Source: Beta vulgaris subsp. vulgaris
Lineage: Eukaryota > Streptophyta > Magnoliopsida > Caryophyllales > Amaranthaceae
Direction: 5' to 3'
Assembly (NCBI RefSeq): GCF_026745355.1
Contig: NC_079205.1
Location: 35,449,660 to 35,513,659, forward strand
DNA length: 64,000 bases
Positions within the stretch are counted from its first letter, which is position 1; every line of letters starts with the position of its first letter. This document shows positions 1-11,346 of this stretch, piece after piece. Made by a program: the position numbers and the translations under genes. The notes beneath the pieces were generated by a model, which was not told the origin of the DNA, searched no databases, and saw only the letters and a list, made by a program, of their open reading frames with translations.

Positions 1-87
1 AAATCCATTTTCAATGCAATGACTCAAATGTTGAATCATTAAGAGGAAAGTTTATGTGTTTGTGAGAGGCTAAACAATGAATGTAAA

Positions 88-810
88 TTAAATCCAACAT
101 GCTAACTTGAGCACGTTTGGAAAGACGAGGCAATAAAGCTTTCTTGAGGATGTGAAACAAAATTTTGTGATAAGGGGAAAGAAGATTATGATCAAGAAAG
201 TTTTTCCCTTTTGACCACCATACTTAACAATCAATTGATCAAAGGAAATGTCCGAAAATGGATATGAACCACGTTGTTTCTTGAAATATACATATGTTCC
301 TCTCACGGGAACACCAAGCAGTTTACCCAAAATTTTTGCATTAAAATCTATTTGAGTTCCTTTCACCAAGGTGGAACAATTTCCTTCTTCATCCATGGAA
401 AAGTTTTCACAAAATTCGTCCATCAATTTAGGAATCAAACTATTTCCATAACATTTCACAAAAAGATTTTCCCAACCTTGAAACTTAATCATATTAAGCA
501 ATTGACGAAAGTTTACTCTTTTGCACCAAGAAACATCAATAAAAAGTCCATGCACATACCTAGTTGCCGTGGAATTTTTTCGAACAACCGAGTTGTTCCT
601 CTCTCGGGAACATCTGATTCCCCCTCACTAGTTGCATGAGCTTCTTCAACCTCCATTTCAACCGATTCTTCTTTTCTTCCTTTTCCTTAGAATTCTTGAT
701 GAAGAATTGGGAGAAATATCCATGGGTGTTGGTGATTCAATTTTAAGGATGAAGGAGAGGGTTTTTCGGCTTTGTGGGAGGAGAGAGAGTGAGAAGTTTT
801 TGGTAGTCAT
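88..810 (-). pseudogene. Extra ORF of copia element (plant transposon protein domain)
   Basis: The reading begins with an ATG at 810 (MTTKNFSLSL) and a basic stretch (RKRKKRR), is interrupted by stops or a frame change between about 555 and 660, and continues to 88. The second part contains VDVSWCKRVNF-like and KGTQIDFNAKILGKLLGVP-like text, which resembles the putative plant transposon protein domain (Transposase_32, PF20167) seen in SIRE/Maximus copia and Ogre gypsy elements. Its position 3' of RNase H matches the envelope-like or extra ORF slot of SIRE elements. No transmembrane segment that would argue for an envelope protein is evident. Function is unknown. Family assignment is by eye. 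Confidence 0.6.
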
Positions 811-1412
811 GTTTTGTGGAGATATTTCGGTTTTATGAGAAGGAAGGAAAAAAGTTTGTTTTGTTTTAAGGAAAGAATAATAAATTATATAAAACCGTGT
901 ATTGTACACGTTTTATAAAAAAAATCTATCTATTAAAAAAATATCTTCAACTAACTTGAGAGATATAAGGAAAAATCAGATTTTTAGGAAATAAAATCTG
1001 AACAGAAATATTTTTGGTTTTTCGAATTTTGAAAAGAAAAAAATCTAACTTAATACGTGGGAATTGGGAACAGCGTTTGGGAACAATGAATGGAAACAAT
1101 AAAATTTTGCTACTTTGGAACTCCATTAATTCTTTTAATCCTTTTCATCACTTAAGGCATAGAATTGTCCTATGAACAATAAGGGGAATATTATTGGACA
1201 TTGGTGAGCAGTTTTCAGACATTTTTACTTATACATATGAAATAATCATATAAGAATTGTGATGTATTTAAGCAAATAAAACATCAAAAATGCACATCCA
1301 GACATAATGCCAAAGAATTAACACAAAGGGGAATAATGTAGCAATCATTTCAATTTGATTAAGCCAAGTTCAAGTCTCAATTTCTCAAACCTATCTCTAT
1401 TTAAGGGTTTTG

Positions 1413-1881
1413 TCAAGATGTCTGCAATTTGACGTTCAGTCTCACAGAATTCCATTTTAATAAGACCCTTTTCAACATTATTTTCAGAAAGTGATGCCTA
1501 ATATGGATGTGTTTGACTCTTGAATGATGTACGGGATCTTTAGAAATACTAATAGCACTAGTATTATCACAATAGATGGGAACACATTCAAAGTAGATTC
1601 CATAGTCACGTAGTTGTTGTTTTATCCATAGCATTTGGGAACAACATGCTGCTGCTGCAACATATTCAGCCTCTGCTGTAGATAAAGCAACTGTGTTTTG
1701 CTTCTTGGTGCTCCAAGAAACTAAACTATGACTAAGGAACTGAACCATACCTGATGTACTCTTTCTATTGACCAGATCTCCTGCATAGTCAGCATCCGCA
1801 AATCCTTTCAATTCAAAGGTATCACTCTCGAATAGAATAGGCTTAAATCATCTGTTCCCTTGAGGTATCTTAGGATTCTCT
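1413..1881 (-). pseudogene. copia RNase H domain
   Basis: This is the C-terminal RNase H of the copia polyprotein. The reading from 1811 to 1413 starts KGFADADYAGD, giving the first catalytic Asp, followed by RKSTSG, SWSTKKQNTVALSTAEAEYVA (the catalytic Glu region) and IYCDNTSAI (catalytic Asp), then HHSRVKHIHIRHHF. All hallmark residues of copia RNase H are present. It is out of frame with the reverse transcriptase reading that ends at 1882, so one frameshift lies near 1880. In an active element the domain would degrade the RNA strand of the RNA:DNA hybrid inside the virus-like particle. Confidence 0.88.
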
Positions 1882-3318
1882 TCACAGCTGTGAGATGAGA
1901 TTCCTTTGGATTGGCTTGAAACCTTGCACATAACCTACACTGAAAGCAATATCAGGACGACTTGCAGTTAGATATAGTAATGAGCCAATCATACCTCGAT
2001 ACTTGGTTTGATCCACACTTATTCCTATAGAATCTTCATCCAATCTGGTTGAGATTCCCATAGGTGTATGATTAACTTTGGATGCTTCCAAACCATACTT
2101 TTTCAATAGTTCCTTTATGTACTTTTGTTGATGGATGTAGATTCCTTCTTCTGTTTGCTTGATTTGCAACCCCAAGAAGAAGTTGAGCTCACCCATCATA
2201 CTCATTTCAAATTCTTTACTCATGAGATTAGCAAAGTCCTTGCACAAAGATTCATTAGTGGCACCAAATATAATATCATCAACATATATTTGAACAACTA
2301 ATAAATGTTTTCCTTTTGATTTTAAAAACAAGGTTCGATCCAATTTTCCTCTTTTAAACTCATTTTCAAGAAGGAACTTAGAAAGTCTTTCATACCATGC
2401 TCTTGGAGCTTGCTTTAACCCATAAAGAGCTTTGTCAAGCTTAAAGACATGATTAGGAAATTCTTTATTTTCAAAACCTGGAGGTTGTTCTACAAATACC
2501 TCCTCATTAAGATAACCATTTAGAAAAGCACATTTTACATCCATTTGATACAATTTGAAACCCATGAAGGCAGCAAAAGCTATGAAGATTCTAATTGCTT
2601 CCAATCTTGCAACTGGAGCAAAAGTTTCTTCATAATCAATGCCTTCCTGTTGATTGTATCCTTTCACAACTAACCTGGCCTTGTTTCTTATGATAGTTCC
2701 GAACTCATCTAATTTGTTTCGAAACACCCACTTTAAACCAATAACCTTGTTATGTTTAGGCTTAGGTTCAAGGTGCCAAACTTTGTTTCTTTCAAATTGA
2801 TGAAGTTCATCCTGCATTGCTACGATCCAATCAGCATCAGTGAGAGCTTCTTCATGATTCCTAGGTTCCAACATAGAAAGAAAAGCATGAAAAGCACAAA
2901 AGTTTTTCAATTGAGATCTCGTTTGAGTTCCCTTATTTATGTCACTGATTATTAGTTCCACAGGATGGGAACGATGAGTTTTCCAAGGCTTTGGTTGGAA
3001 ATCCTGGATGGAAACTTGGTTTCCTTGATCATCTTCATTTCCCTGTACTTGGGAACCAGGTTCAACAATAGTGGATTCATTCACTAGTGCATCATCACTT
3101 AGTTCCTCTTCTTCCTCATTGGGAACAGGAACAGGATGTTGTTCCCTTGGCTTTGTTCCCATGACTTCGTCTTCCAAAGTCTCATCAATAAGACTTAGGT
3201 CTTTTGTCAATCCTATTTCGAAGTCATCTTCAACCTGTGTGCTTGCATCAAATTTATCTGTTTCATCAAAAATAACATGCACACTTTCTTCTACACACAT
3301 AGACCTTTTATTATACAC
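1882..3318 (-). pseudogene. copia reverse transcriptase
   Basis: A 478-residue open stretch holds the C-terminal tail of integrase (an acidic linker, residues about 20-130) and then RVT_2-type reverse transcriptase. Visible motifs are [12 protein letters not shown] near residue 160, [62 protein letters not shown] and the catalytic YVDD at about residue 345 (near 2283). The catalytic Asp residues are conserved, so the RT itself looks intact. Downstream the frame is lost after RPDIAFSVG. The enzyme copies element RNA into cDNA in cytoplasmic particles. Neighbouring integrase and RNase H frames are broken, so the polyprotein could not be made whole. Confidence 0.92.
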
Positions 3319-3347
3319 TCTATAAGCCTTGCTACTAGAAGAATATC

Positions 3348-4276
3348 CTAAGAATACAGCTTCTTCACTTCTAGCATCAAATTTTCCAATATTTTGTTTC
3401 CCATTATTATGAACAAAACATTTACATCCAAATGTTCTGAAATATGTAATATTGGGCTTTTTACCAAAATACAGCTCATAGGGCTTTTATTTAATAAAGG
3501 TCTTACCATGGCTCGATTTATAATGTGACAAGCAGTATTCACAGCTTCTGCCCAAAAGTTTTTAGGAAGCCACTAGCTATCAGCATAGTCCTAGCCATCT
3601 CTTCTAGTGTTCTATTCTTCCTTTCAAACACCATTTTGTTGAGGTGTTCTAGGGGCTGAGAAATTGTGATCTAATCCATTGTCTCTGCTAAAGTCATCGA
3701 ACTTAAATTTTCAAACTCTTTACCATGGTCGGATCTAAGGTGAAGTAACTTATGACCACTCAAATTTTGTACTTTCTTTGCAAAGACAAGGAACTCATCA
3801 TAAGTCTCGTCCTTGCTAGAAAGAAAAATAACCCAAGTAAATCTAGAGAAGTCATCTACAATTACTAACACATATTTCTTTCCACTCCTACTTTGTATCC
3901 TCATAGGTCCACATAAATCCATATGTATTAACTCTAAAGGTCTTGTGGTACTTACCACATTCTTGGACTTGAAAGAGGACCTAACATGCTTGCCTTTTGC
4001 GCATGCATCACACACATGATCTAAATGAAACTTAGTAGAGGGTAAACCTAAAACTAGTTCTTTAGAACGCAGTTTGTCAAGCAAGGAAAAGCTAGCATGA
4101 CCTAGACGCTTGTGCCATAAGAATGAATCATCATCAATAACACTAAGGCATGTGAATTTGTTTTTGGGAACAAGGTTGAGATCCACAACATATGTGTTCC
4201 CTTTCCTTGTTCCTTCCAAAATGATATCCTTTGTGCTATTGTTGACTATCAAACATTTTTCACTATTAAACTTCAC
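3348..4276 (-). pseudogene. copia GAG-pre-integrase and integrase core, frameshifted
   Basis: The reading 4276-3671 contains the GAG-pre-integrase zinc module (HKRLGHASFSLLDKL followed by CDACAKGK, an HHCC arrangement) and the start of the rve integrase core: HMDLCGP (first Asp), VLVIVDDFSRFTWVIF (second Asp) and LRSDHGKEFEN (Glu region). It breaks near 3671. A separate short reading 3542-3348 (MNTACHIINRA) carries the next conserved stretch of copia integrases. At least two frame breaks separate the pieces. In a working element the protein would insert cDNA into the genome. Confidence 0.87.
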
Positions 4277-4289
4277 ACAGTTCCCTCTA

Positions 4290-4777
4290 TCACAGAATTG
4301 GGAATATACTTAACAAGTTATGCTTTAATCCATCAACTAGAAACACATTTTCTATGGAATGTGACGATGACTTACCAACTTTGCCCATGGCAACTATGTT
4401 ACCTTTCTTGTTGTCACCAAAAGTCACACTTCCACCATTGTAGGCTGAGAGTGAGAGAAATCTTGATTTATCTCCAGTCATATGCTTAGAACAACCACTG
4501 TCTAGGTACCATGTGTTGTTCCCCCTCACTCCAACCTGCAAGAAAACTAATTGTTAGAGTTAGGAACCCAATCTTTCTTGGGTTCCTTTCCTTCAGGAAC
4601 AATAGATTTCTTTTTCCAAATTACTTTACTTGTTTCCAAGTTCTCATTGATGCGACCAAGTCTTTTAGGACAAGAGTTCCTAAAATGACCAGTGTTCCCA
4701 CAAAACATACAAACTTTATCACTTGGTAAATCAACTCTCTTTTTATTTTTCAAATTTCTTTTTGTGATTAAAACCAA
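4290..4777 (-). pseudogene. copia second zinc knuckle and aspartic protease
   Basis: Two adjoining readings. At 4777-4547 there is a CX2CX4HX4C nucleocapsid knuckle (CMFCGNTGHFRNSC). At 4541-4290 the retroviral-type protease starts with NTWYLDSGCSKHMTG, where the DSG triad is the catalytic motif of copia proteases, followed by VTFGDNKKG and a C-terminal KHNLLSI motif. The two readings are separated by a stop or frame change. The protease would process the Gag-Pol polyprotein. The extra knuckle is unusual in position but known in SIRE-type elements. Confidence 0.85.
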
Positions 4778-6093
4778 GACCTTCAGTTCGTTTTGTTAGA
4801 TGGATCTTAATCCAGTTTGGAATAGGTAGCATTTTTTTTTTCATTTCTCATTTGGTGCAGTTCCCCTACAAGTTCCTTATTTTCAATTTCCAAAAATGAA
4901 ACATGATTTTTCAATTCGTTTATTTCAGATTTGAAACTTTGCAAGGGAACTGACTTAATGTCAAATGAACTTACTTCAGGAACAAACTCTTTTAGTTGTG
5001 ATAACTCAAACTTAACAAGTAGTTCTCATTTTTAAGATTTTCGAAATCCTCTTTAATTTAAGATTTTTGTCAAACAATTCGAAAAATCTTTTCTCAATAT
5101 CAATCGAACACTTTTAAGCCAAGAGGTATGTTCCTTTGCTACACTTAAAGCATGTTGACATTGTTTTAGTTTAATGGTTTCATCTTTGCAATCATTTACA
5201 GCGTCAACAATAAACTCAAATAATTTTTCTTTACTTAAAGAATTAAGACGAGTTTTGATGGTGTCTAGACTTGCCTCAAGAGATTCAATCTCTTCATCAG
5301 ATTCGGAATTGTCAAGAGCCATAAGACAGAAGTTTGCAGTCTCCTCATTTGGTTGAGGATCATCTTCTTCCTCAGAGTCAGAGTCTCCCCATGCAGCAAC
5401 CATAGCTTTCTTCATGTCAGATCGAGTATAGGAGTTTTTGTATTCTTTGTTCCTATCTCTGCTCTGTTCCCTTCCTTTGCCTTTTTCTTGTTCCCATTGG
5501 GGACAATCCTTGATGAAGTGCTCAGAACTGCCACACTTATGACAAACAAGTTTGTTAGAATATTTCTTATTCTTACCTTTGTAATCACCTTTCTTCATGT
5601 TCCTAAACATTCTTTTGAATTTTCGGACCATGAGAGCAGATTCTTCTTCATCTGTTTCTGAGCCTTCACTTTCATCAGCTTTTAAGGCAATCGACTTTTG
5701 CTTGGACATGTCTCCATTCTCATTGTCCAATTGCAACTCATGAGTCATGAGGGAACCAGCAAGTTGTTCCAAATTGAACTTAGTAAAGTCCTTAGTTTCC
5801 TGTAAGGCAGTTACCTTAGCCATCCAACGATCCCTAGGAAGGCTCCTTAGGACCTTTCGTACCTGTTCCTCAGATGTAATCACTTTACCAAGAGATGTTA
5901 GCTCATTAATTATAATGAAAGTATTGGGTCAGACTGTCCGACGTATTGTTTACTGTCAGACGGGCTGAGCCCAATACATCTTCTCTCTGCTTCACTTTTT
6001 AGGTCACATTCTCTCTCCTCTTTCTTCTTCTTCTCTGGATTTTCATATAATCCACCCAGTTTCGATTCTTGAGCTGCAATAATTTCATAATCT

Positions 6094-6415
6094 CCATTCT
6101 AGCCTATAATCCACAATCACATACCAGTCAAGATTTACAAGAAGAATTGTTGCAATGTTGAAAGATTGAAATCATCTTATTCTTCCTCAGCATCCTCTGA
6201 TGAAACCAGTGACAAATTGGTTCCTTAATTTTGTTTAACCAGAAATTGAACTCCAACAGTTTTGCTTTTCCTCTGATGAAACCAGTGACAAATTTAGATC
6301 TTCAAACCCTCTCGATGAAATGAAAAAGAAGTGGCTTCAGATTTTGCAAAGAACTCGCTCCATTCTTCTTGTAAATCTTGACTGGTATGTGATTGTGGAT
6401 TATAGACTAGAATGG
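6094..6415. repeat. 54-bp inverted repeat (53/54 match) with 214-bp loop
   Basis: Positions 6094-6147 are the reverse complement of 6362-6415 with a single mismatch. The loop contains a direct repeat of about 25 bp (CCTCTGATGAAACCAGTGAC near 6191 and 6270). It lies within the 5915-7083 element, on the unique left portion. The high identity suggests either recent formation or selection/conversion of the stem. A transcript across it would fold into a long hairpin. Confidence 0.85.
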
Positions 6416-6524
6416 ATGTTCAAATGAGCGTCAAGTTTTAGTGGATCAAGCTAAGAGGAATGAAGAAGAAGGAGAAAGTGAGAGAAAGCAGAGGTTAGTG
6501 TTTTGTTTTTCATATGGACTTTGT

Positions 6525-7030
6525 TTTGTTTCAGTTGGATTTTGTTTTCTTTCAGTTGGACTTTGTGTTTCTTTCAGTTGGACCTCGTTTTGTTTCAGTT
6601 GGACTTTGTTTTTTTTTCAGTTGGACTACCTGAAAAAAAATGAAGACTACCTGAAAAAGAATGAAGACTACCTGAAAAAAAATGAAGACTACCTGAAAAA
6701 AAATGAAGACTACCTGAAAAAGAATAAAGACCAACTGAAATCGAAAGTAAGTCTAACTGAAGTACAAAAACCAACTGAAAAAAAAGAAGACTAACTGAAA
6801 ACAAAATGAAGACTACCTGAAAAAAAAATGAAGACTACCTGAAAAAGAATAAAGACCAACTGAAACCCGAAGTAAGTCTAACTGAAGTACAAAAATCAAC
6901 TGGAAATAAAAAGAAGACTAACTGAAAACAAAATGAAGACTACCTGAAAAAAAATGAAGACTACCTGAAAAAAAATTAAGACTACCTGAAAAAAAATTAA
7001 GACTAACTGAAAAAAAATTGGAACCACCTG
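6525..7030. repeat. Subterminal tandem repeats in two opposite orientations
   Basis: Left arm: at least five units ending in TTTCAGTTGGAC. Right arm: more than fifteen units of GACTACCTGAAAAAAAATGA or CCAACTGAAA type. The right arm is the complement of the left arm motif, so the region can fold back on itself. The open frames seen here on both strands are by-products of the repeat. Confidence 0.8.
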
Positions 7031-7601
7031 AAAGTCGTCCGACCAAAGATTATGGTCGGACGAGTCCGCCACAATACGTTCTCTTAATTATATTAGTAAA
7101 GCGTGTAAACATGTCTTGGATAGACTCTTTTGATTTCATTTGAAAAAGTTCATATTGGTTCATCAAAAGATCTATTTTTGATCTCTTAACTTCACTCGTA
7201 CCTTCATGAGTGACTTCAAGAAGATCCCAAATTTGTTTTGCGGTTTTACATCCCATGACACGATGTGTTCATGAGGACCAAGACCACAATGAAGCAATTT
7301 TATAGCAAGAGCATTAATTTCCACCTTTTCGAAATCAGCTTTATCAAAATCAGATATAGATTTAGGAATTACCTCATTTTTGTCATTAGTGGTAGTGACT
7401 TCAAAATCACCTACCTCTATGACTCTCCATACCTGGTAATTGTCGGCTTTGATAAAGATCTCCATTCTGTTCTTCCAATAAGTGTAAACTTACCATTGAA
7501 CATTGGTGGCCTCTGCGTAGAGTACCCTTCTTCCAGTTTCTCTCTAGTATTCATATTTTTCAAGATCTTGAGCTCAACAGGGTTTCCTGAATATTAGAGT
7601 T

Positions 7602-7616
7602 CCCGCTCTGATACCA
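7602..7616 (-). other. Primer binding site, tRNA-iMet type (copia)
   Basis: On the minus strand TGGTATCAGAGCGGG lies two bases after the LTR end. It matches the 3' end complement of plant initiator tRNA-Met and fixes the element's orientation and LTR boundary. Confidence 0.9.
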
Positions 7617-7618
7617 AG

Positions 7619-9255
7619 TGTTGTATAATATGAGCACTATAAGAGGGGGGGTGAATTATAGTGAGAGAATAAGTACTACTTTTTGCGGAATTAAAAGTAA
7701 ACTTGAGAACAAACAATGGGAACACGAGAGATTTTACGAGGAAAAACTTCCTAGGCCTAGTAGGAAGAAACAACCTCGACCACAAGGGATTTTAAACAAC
7801 TTTCCACTATAATAGGCCAAAACAACTCTGATTACAACCTATTACTTTTCTCTCGATTCTCAACTTAAGTCACTCAACTCAAGTTCCCAACGACAATTCC
7901 CACAACTGACGTTTTCTCTCAAACTTCGCTAGAAGTTCCTTTCTCTTTCTCTTTCTCTTTCTCTTGCTTCACTCAAAGCTTTCTCACACTTACAAGAGTT
8001 CACTCAAACCCTTTTTCTCAAAATACACTTTGTAAAACAATGGAAGAGTAATAAAAACTCGATTAATGTAAGTATGAATTCTGTAAAGAAAAGGCACTGA
8101 CACTTTAGATAACTTAGGACAAATTAACTAAGTCAGACACCCTTTGGTGTGACTAATAAAAGTCAGACACACATGGTGTGACTAATAAAAGTCAGACACA
8201 ATTTTACTCAAATGAATTAGGCGCCTATTATAGACCATTAAGACAAGACATGATTTCCACTAACTTAAACCATTATCACATGTTCTCCATGATGTTTAAT
8301 TAATTAATTAAATTAAATTAATTATTCCATGTCATGTAAAGGATCCACTAATCCACTACTTCACTTCGTAGAAGCAGTAACATATTACGTGGTTTATGCA
8401 AAACTTGGAGAATAATTAATCTTATTTAATTTAATTAAATATTTGGAGGATAATTAACTTAAGCCACTAAATCCACTAACTACATAAACGTGTAGCAGTA
8501 AACCTTAGGCGTGTAATCCAGAATTTAGGAAATAAATAAATAAAATCCTTAGCTAGTTTTTAGGAAAAATATCTTTTTCAAAATCTTTTATAAAACGAAA
8601 AACAGTTTTTGTAAATAAAAAATCCGAAACACTTTGAAAACCGGAAATAATATATTTTCGAAAACTAAATCTTTTAAATAAAATATAAAAGATAAAATAT
8701 ATATTTTAAAAAGATAATATTTGAAAATCAGTTATTTTAAAATCAGAAAATCTTTTTTAAAATCTTTTCCTAACAAACTTAAACTAACTTCCTAAAATAA
8801 TGGATCTTAGTCAAAATATCCCAAAAACTCTAACAACTATATTGGGCACACAATTATCTTAGGCGCACAATATTAGTCACTTAGAAGTTCCTAAATTAGT
8901 TTTAAGTCTTGTTCCCTAATTATTAAGTCTTGTTCCTAAGCCTTGTTCCTATAGTGCCAGGTCTGTTCCATTCATGGGAACAGAACCAAGTTCCTTTGAG
9001 AATTCACCACGAACTTAATAAAGCTTTTACTCTACCTTAACAAGAAGATTAATAAATACCCTAATGTATTATAATCTTCATTCCATGCTTGATTCTTAAT
9101 TTCTCGGACATCTTTACTTCAATCTTGATTAATTCTCCACTTTAATCTTCAATCAAGTATTCTCTTAGCTCGAGCATGAATTACCTTGCAATCAACATAA
9201 ATAAAATATACTATGTCTTTTGTGGTTAGGTCATCTTCAAAATCAAGGGTCAACA
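7619..9255 (-). repeat. 5' LTR of copia element
   Basis: The 1637-bp segment begins TGTTGTATAATATG and ends GGGTCAACA in plus orientation, so on the minus strand it runs TGTTGACCC...ATACAACA with the five-base inverted ends TGTTG/CAACA. The right edge is set precisely because the interrupted gypsy integrase reading resumes right after it (AAAATG... at 9256, putative target duplication AAAAT). The other LTR is outside the window, so divergence and age cannot be measured here. Confidence 0.82.
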
Positions 9256-9825
9256 AAAATGTTTTTGACTTCATTCGTACTCACATCATCTACAGATATG
9301 GTGTGCCCCAACGAATTGTCACTGACAATGGAACACCATTTTACAATAAATTGATGAAAGTTTAAATTCACACAACATAGATCATCAATGTACAATGCAC
9401 CTGCGAATGGTTTAGCTAAAGCGTTCAACAAGACACTTTTTAGTTTATTGAGCAAATGGTTGCCATGTCCAAACGTGATTGGCATGAAAGAATAGGGGAA
9501 GCTCTATGGGCATGCAAAACGACGTATAAATCAGCAACACAATCAACCCCATACTCGTTGGAGTATGGCATTGAGGCTGTTCTCCCTTAGAACTTCAAAT
9601 TCCATCATTGCGAATTGCCATACAAGAAGGCTTGACTTCTGATGAAAATGATAAACTCCGACTTGCTCAGTTGGAGGCGCTTGACGAAAAAAGACTCCAA
9701 GTACAACAAAAATTTGAGTGCTACCAAGCTCGTCTGTCACGCGCTTTCAATAAGAAAGCTCGACCTCGATCCTTTCAAGTTGGAGACATGGTCCTAGCAA
9801 TTAAAAGGCTCATCATTATTTCTAG

Positions 9826-11346
9826 CACTAGTACATAATAGGCGATTTGCGTCGGATGTGAGGCGCCAATTTGCGTCGGACTCTGGTGCGACACCAAAGC
9901 CCTCGACGCAAATGACTCAGAAACCATCTGCGTCGTATGCGGAAACGACGCAGATGGTTCAGCTATTTGCGTCGCACTCGTATACGGTGCGACGCAGATG
10001 GCTATCCCAGCCCAATTCAGAGTAATGCAGAGGGTAATGTGCGTCGCACATTGCCTAGGGTGCGACGCACATTAGTGATTTGCGTCGCACCTCGGGCTAT
10101 GTGCGACGCAAATTAGTATTATAATAAAAAAAAATTATTTTTAGACCTAGAATATACTGCAAAGATGATTCTCGAACAGTAGATGAGTAGAAGATTGAGA
10201 GAAAAATTACCAACTGAAATCGAAGTAGGATTGAACACAACAAAATATATACCAACAAAATTCAATAATTTTATAATTTACAACTCCAACAGAAAACATT
10301 AAACCACCAAAATTCTATAATTTACAACTCGAACATAAAATAATATAAAAAATCAGAGATCTAAAGTAGAGAGACGCAAAATTCTATCCATTTCCTTCCA
10401 TTTCTGACGAAGAAAACTTCCACAGAAACCAAAAAATAGATCTGCAAATGAAAGTAAGAAAAAAAAAAGTCAATAAAAAATCAGATCTAAAAAGTAAAAA
10501 AACAGAAGAAATTAATTTCAGAAAGATAAAACTCGAAAGACAATGAAAAAATGAAAAAATTAGATCTAAACAATGTAAAAATGAAAAAAAACGAAGGAAA
10601 AAATTGTAGATCTGAAAACATGAAAAAATGAAAAAACGAAATTGTAGATCTAAACAATGAAAAACCGAAAAACCGAAATGTAGATGAAAAATTGAAAAAA
10701 AAAACGAACCTGTTCGCCGGAGAGAGAAAGAGTTCGTCGATTGAGTTTGTCGTTGTCGATTGAGTTCGTCGATTGAGTTCGTCGTTGTCGATTGAGTTCG
10801 TCGATTGAGTTCGTCGTTGTCGATTGAGTTCGTCGTTGTTCAGAAGTCGCCGGAGAGAGAGAGTTTGAGGGTGAGGAGAGATAGTTTGAGGGGGAGGAGA
10901 GAGACACAAGAGGGAGATAGAGTTTTAGGGTTTGAGAGAATGAAGCCCCCATTATGGTGTGAGGAGAGAGACGCGAGAGGGAGAAGTGTTTTAGGTTTGA
11001 GAGAATGAGGCCCTGAACTGGTGAGAGAAGGGTTTAAGAATCGCGCGCAAGGGGTTGGGGCTTTTGGGCTGATCTGCGTCGGATGGGCCAAGGGGTCCGA
11101 CGCAGATTACTTTATGCAACGCACTTGAATAAAGTGCGACGCAGATTACTTTGTTATGTGCGTCGCATTGAGGGCTTCATGCGACGCACATAGATGATTT
11201 GCATCACACGTTAGTTACATACGACGCACATCGTTCGTCTTGTGCGTCGATTCAATGTTGCATGCGACGCAAATAGTATTTTTGCGTCGTTTCCGTGTTT
11301 GTGCGACGCAAATGGGGCGACGCAAATTGATCTTTTTCTACTAGTG
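9826..11346. mobile_element. Non-autonomous CACTA element (copy 1)
   Basis: Termini are CACTAGTA... and ...TTTTTCTACTAGTG with a 3-bp TAG duplication (9823-9825, 11347-11349). Both ends carry many copies of a TTTGCGTCGCA / TGCGACGCAAAT subterminal motif in opposite orientations (9845-10110 and 11070-11330), the usual transposase-binding architecture of En/Spm elements. No transposase is encoded. The interior has a purine-rich tract and GTCGATTGAGTTCGTC tandem repeats (10745-10840). A relative sits at 34229-35905. Confidence 0.93.
10728..10845. repeat. Tandem GTCGATTGAGTTC repeats inside CACTA copy 1
   Basis: At least six irregular units of TCGATTGAGTTCGTCG or TCGTTGTCGATTGAGT follow each other. 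They create open frames on both strands without any recognisable protein. Confidence 0.8.

Larger units (their letters stand above)
5915..7083. mobile_element. Non-autonomous Mutator-like element with TTTCAGTTGG repeats (copy 1)
   Basis: Ends are ATGAAAGTATTGGGTCAGAC on the left and the inverted partner CACAATACGTTCTC on the right, flanked by a perfect 9-bp duplication TTAATTATA (5906-5914 and 7084-7092). Nine-base duplications are typical of Mutator-like elements. Inside, TTTCAGTTGGACTTTG-type units are repeated on the left (about 6525-6625) and their complements, CCAACTGAAA and GACTACCTGAAA, are repeated on the right (about 6626-7030). The terminal 60 bp at each end contain their own palindromes. 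It has no transposase gene. A related copy lies at 57997-58607. Confidence 0.85.
5053..7554 (-). pseudogene. copia gag, split by a Mutator-like insertion
   Basis: The likely start is the ATG at 7554, just downstream of the primer site. The reading loses frame near 7485 (a 1-base loss in a T run), continues 7465-7172 and 7256-7084 with UBN2/gag-type text (WDLLEVTHEGTSEVKRSKIDLLMNQYE), is interrupted by the 5915-7083 element, and resumes from 5914. The part 5883-5053 has EEQVRKVLRSLPRDRW, a basic linker, the zinc knuckle CHKCGSSEHFIKDC near 5540 and acidic segments. The two gag halves are in frame if the inserted element and one 9-bp target copy are removed, so insertion hit a gag that was still colinear there. 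Confidence 0.85.
1..9255 (-). mobile_element. Ty1/copia retrotransposon, SIRE/Maximus-like, 3' LTR outside window
   Basis: Reading on the minus strand the order is 5' LTR (7619-9255), tRNA-Met primer site (7602-7616), gag, protease, integrase, reverse transcriptase, RNase H and an additional ORF, which is the Ty1/copia order (INT before RT). The extra ORF downstream of pol is typical of the SIRE/Maximus lineage. The 3' LTR would lie left of base 1. Coding parts carry frameshifts and stops, so the copy is dead. It is inserted in a gypsy integrase gene whose reading resumes directly at 9256, and a Mutator-like element (5915-7083) later inserted in its gag. Confidence 0.9.

Noticed and set aside
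6441..6804. Open frames on both strands with YLKKNEDYLKKNED or FFQVVFIFF repeats
   Set aside because: Produced by the tandem repeats of the Mutator-like element; overlap on both strands with no protein family.
10487..11091. Overlapping open frames with SIDNDELNRR repeats
   Set aside because: Lie inside the non-autonomous CACTA and arise from the GTCGATTGAGTTC array and purine-rich tract.
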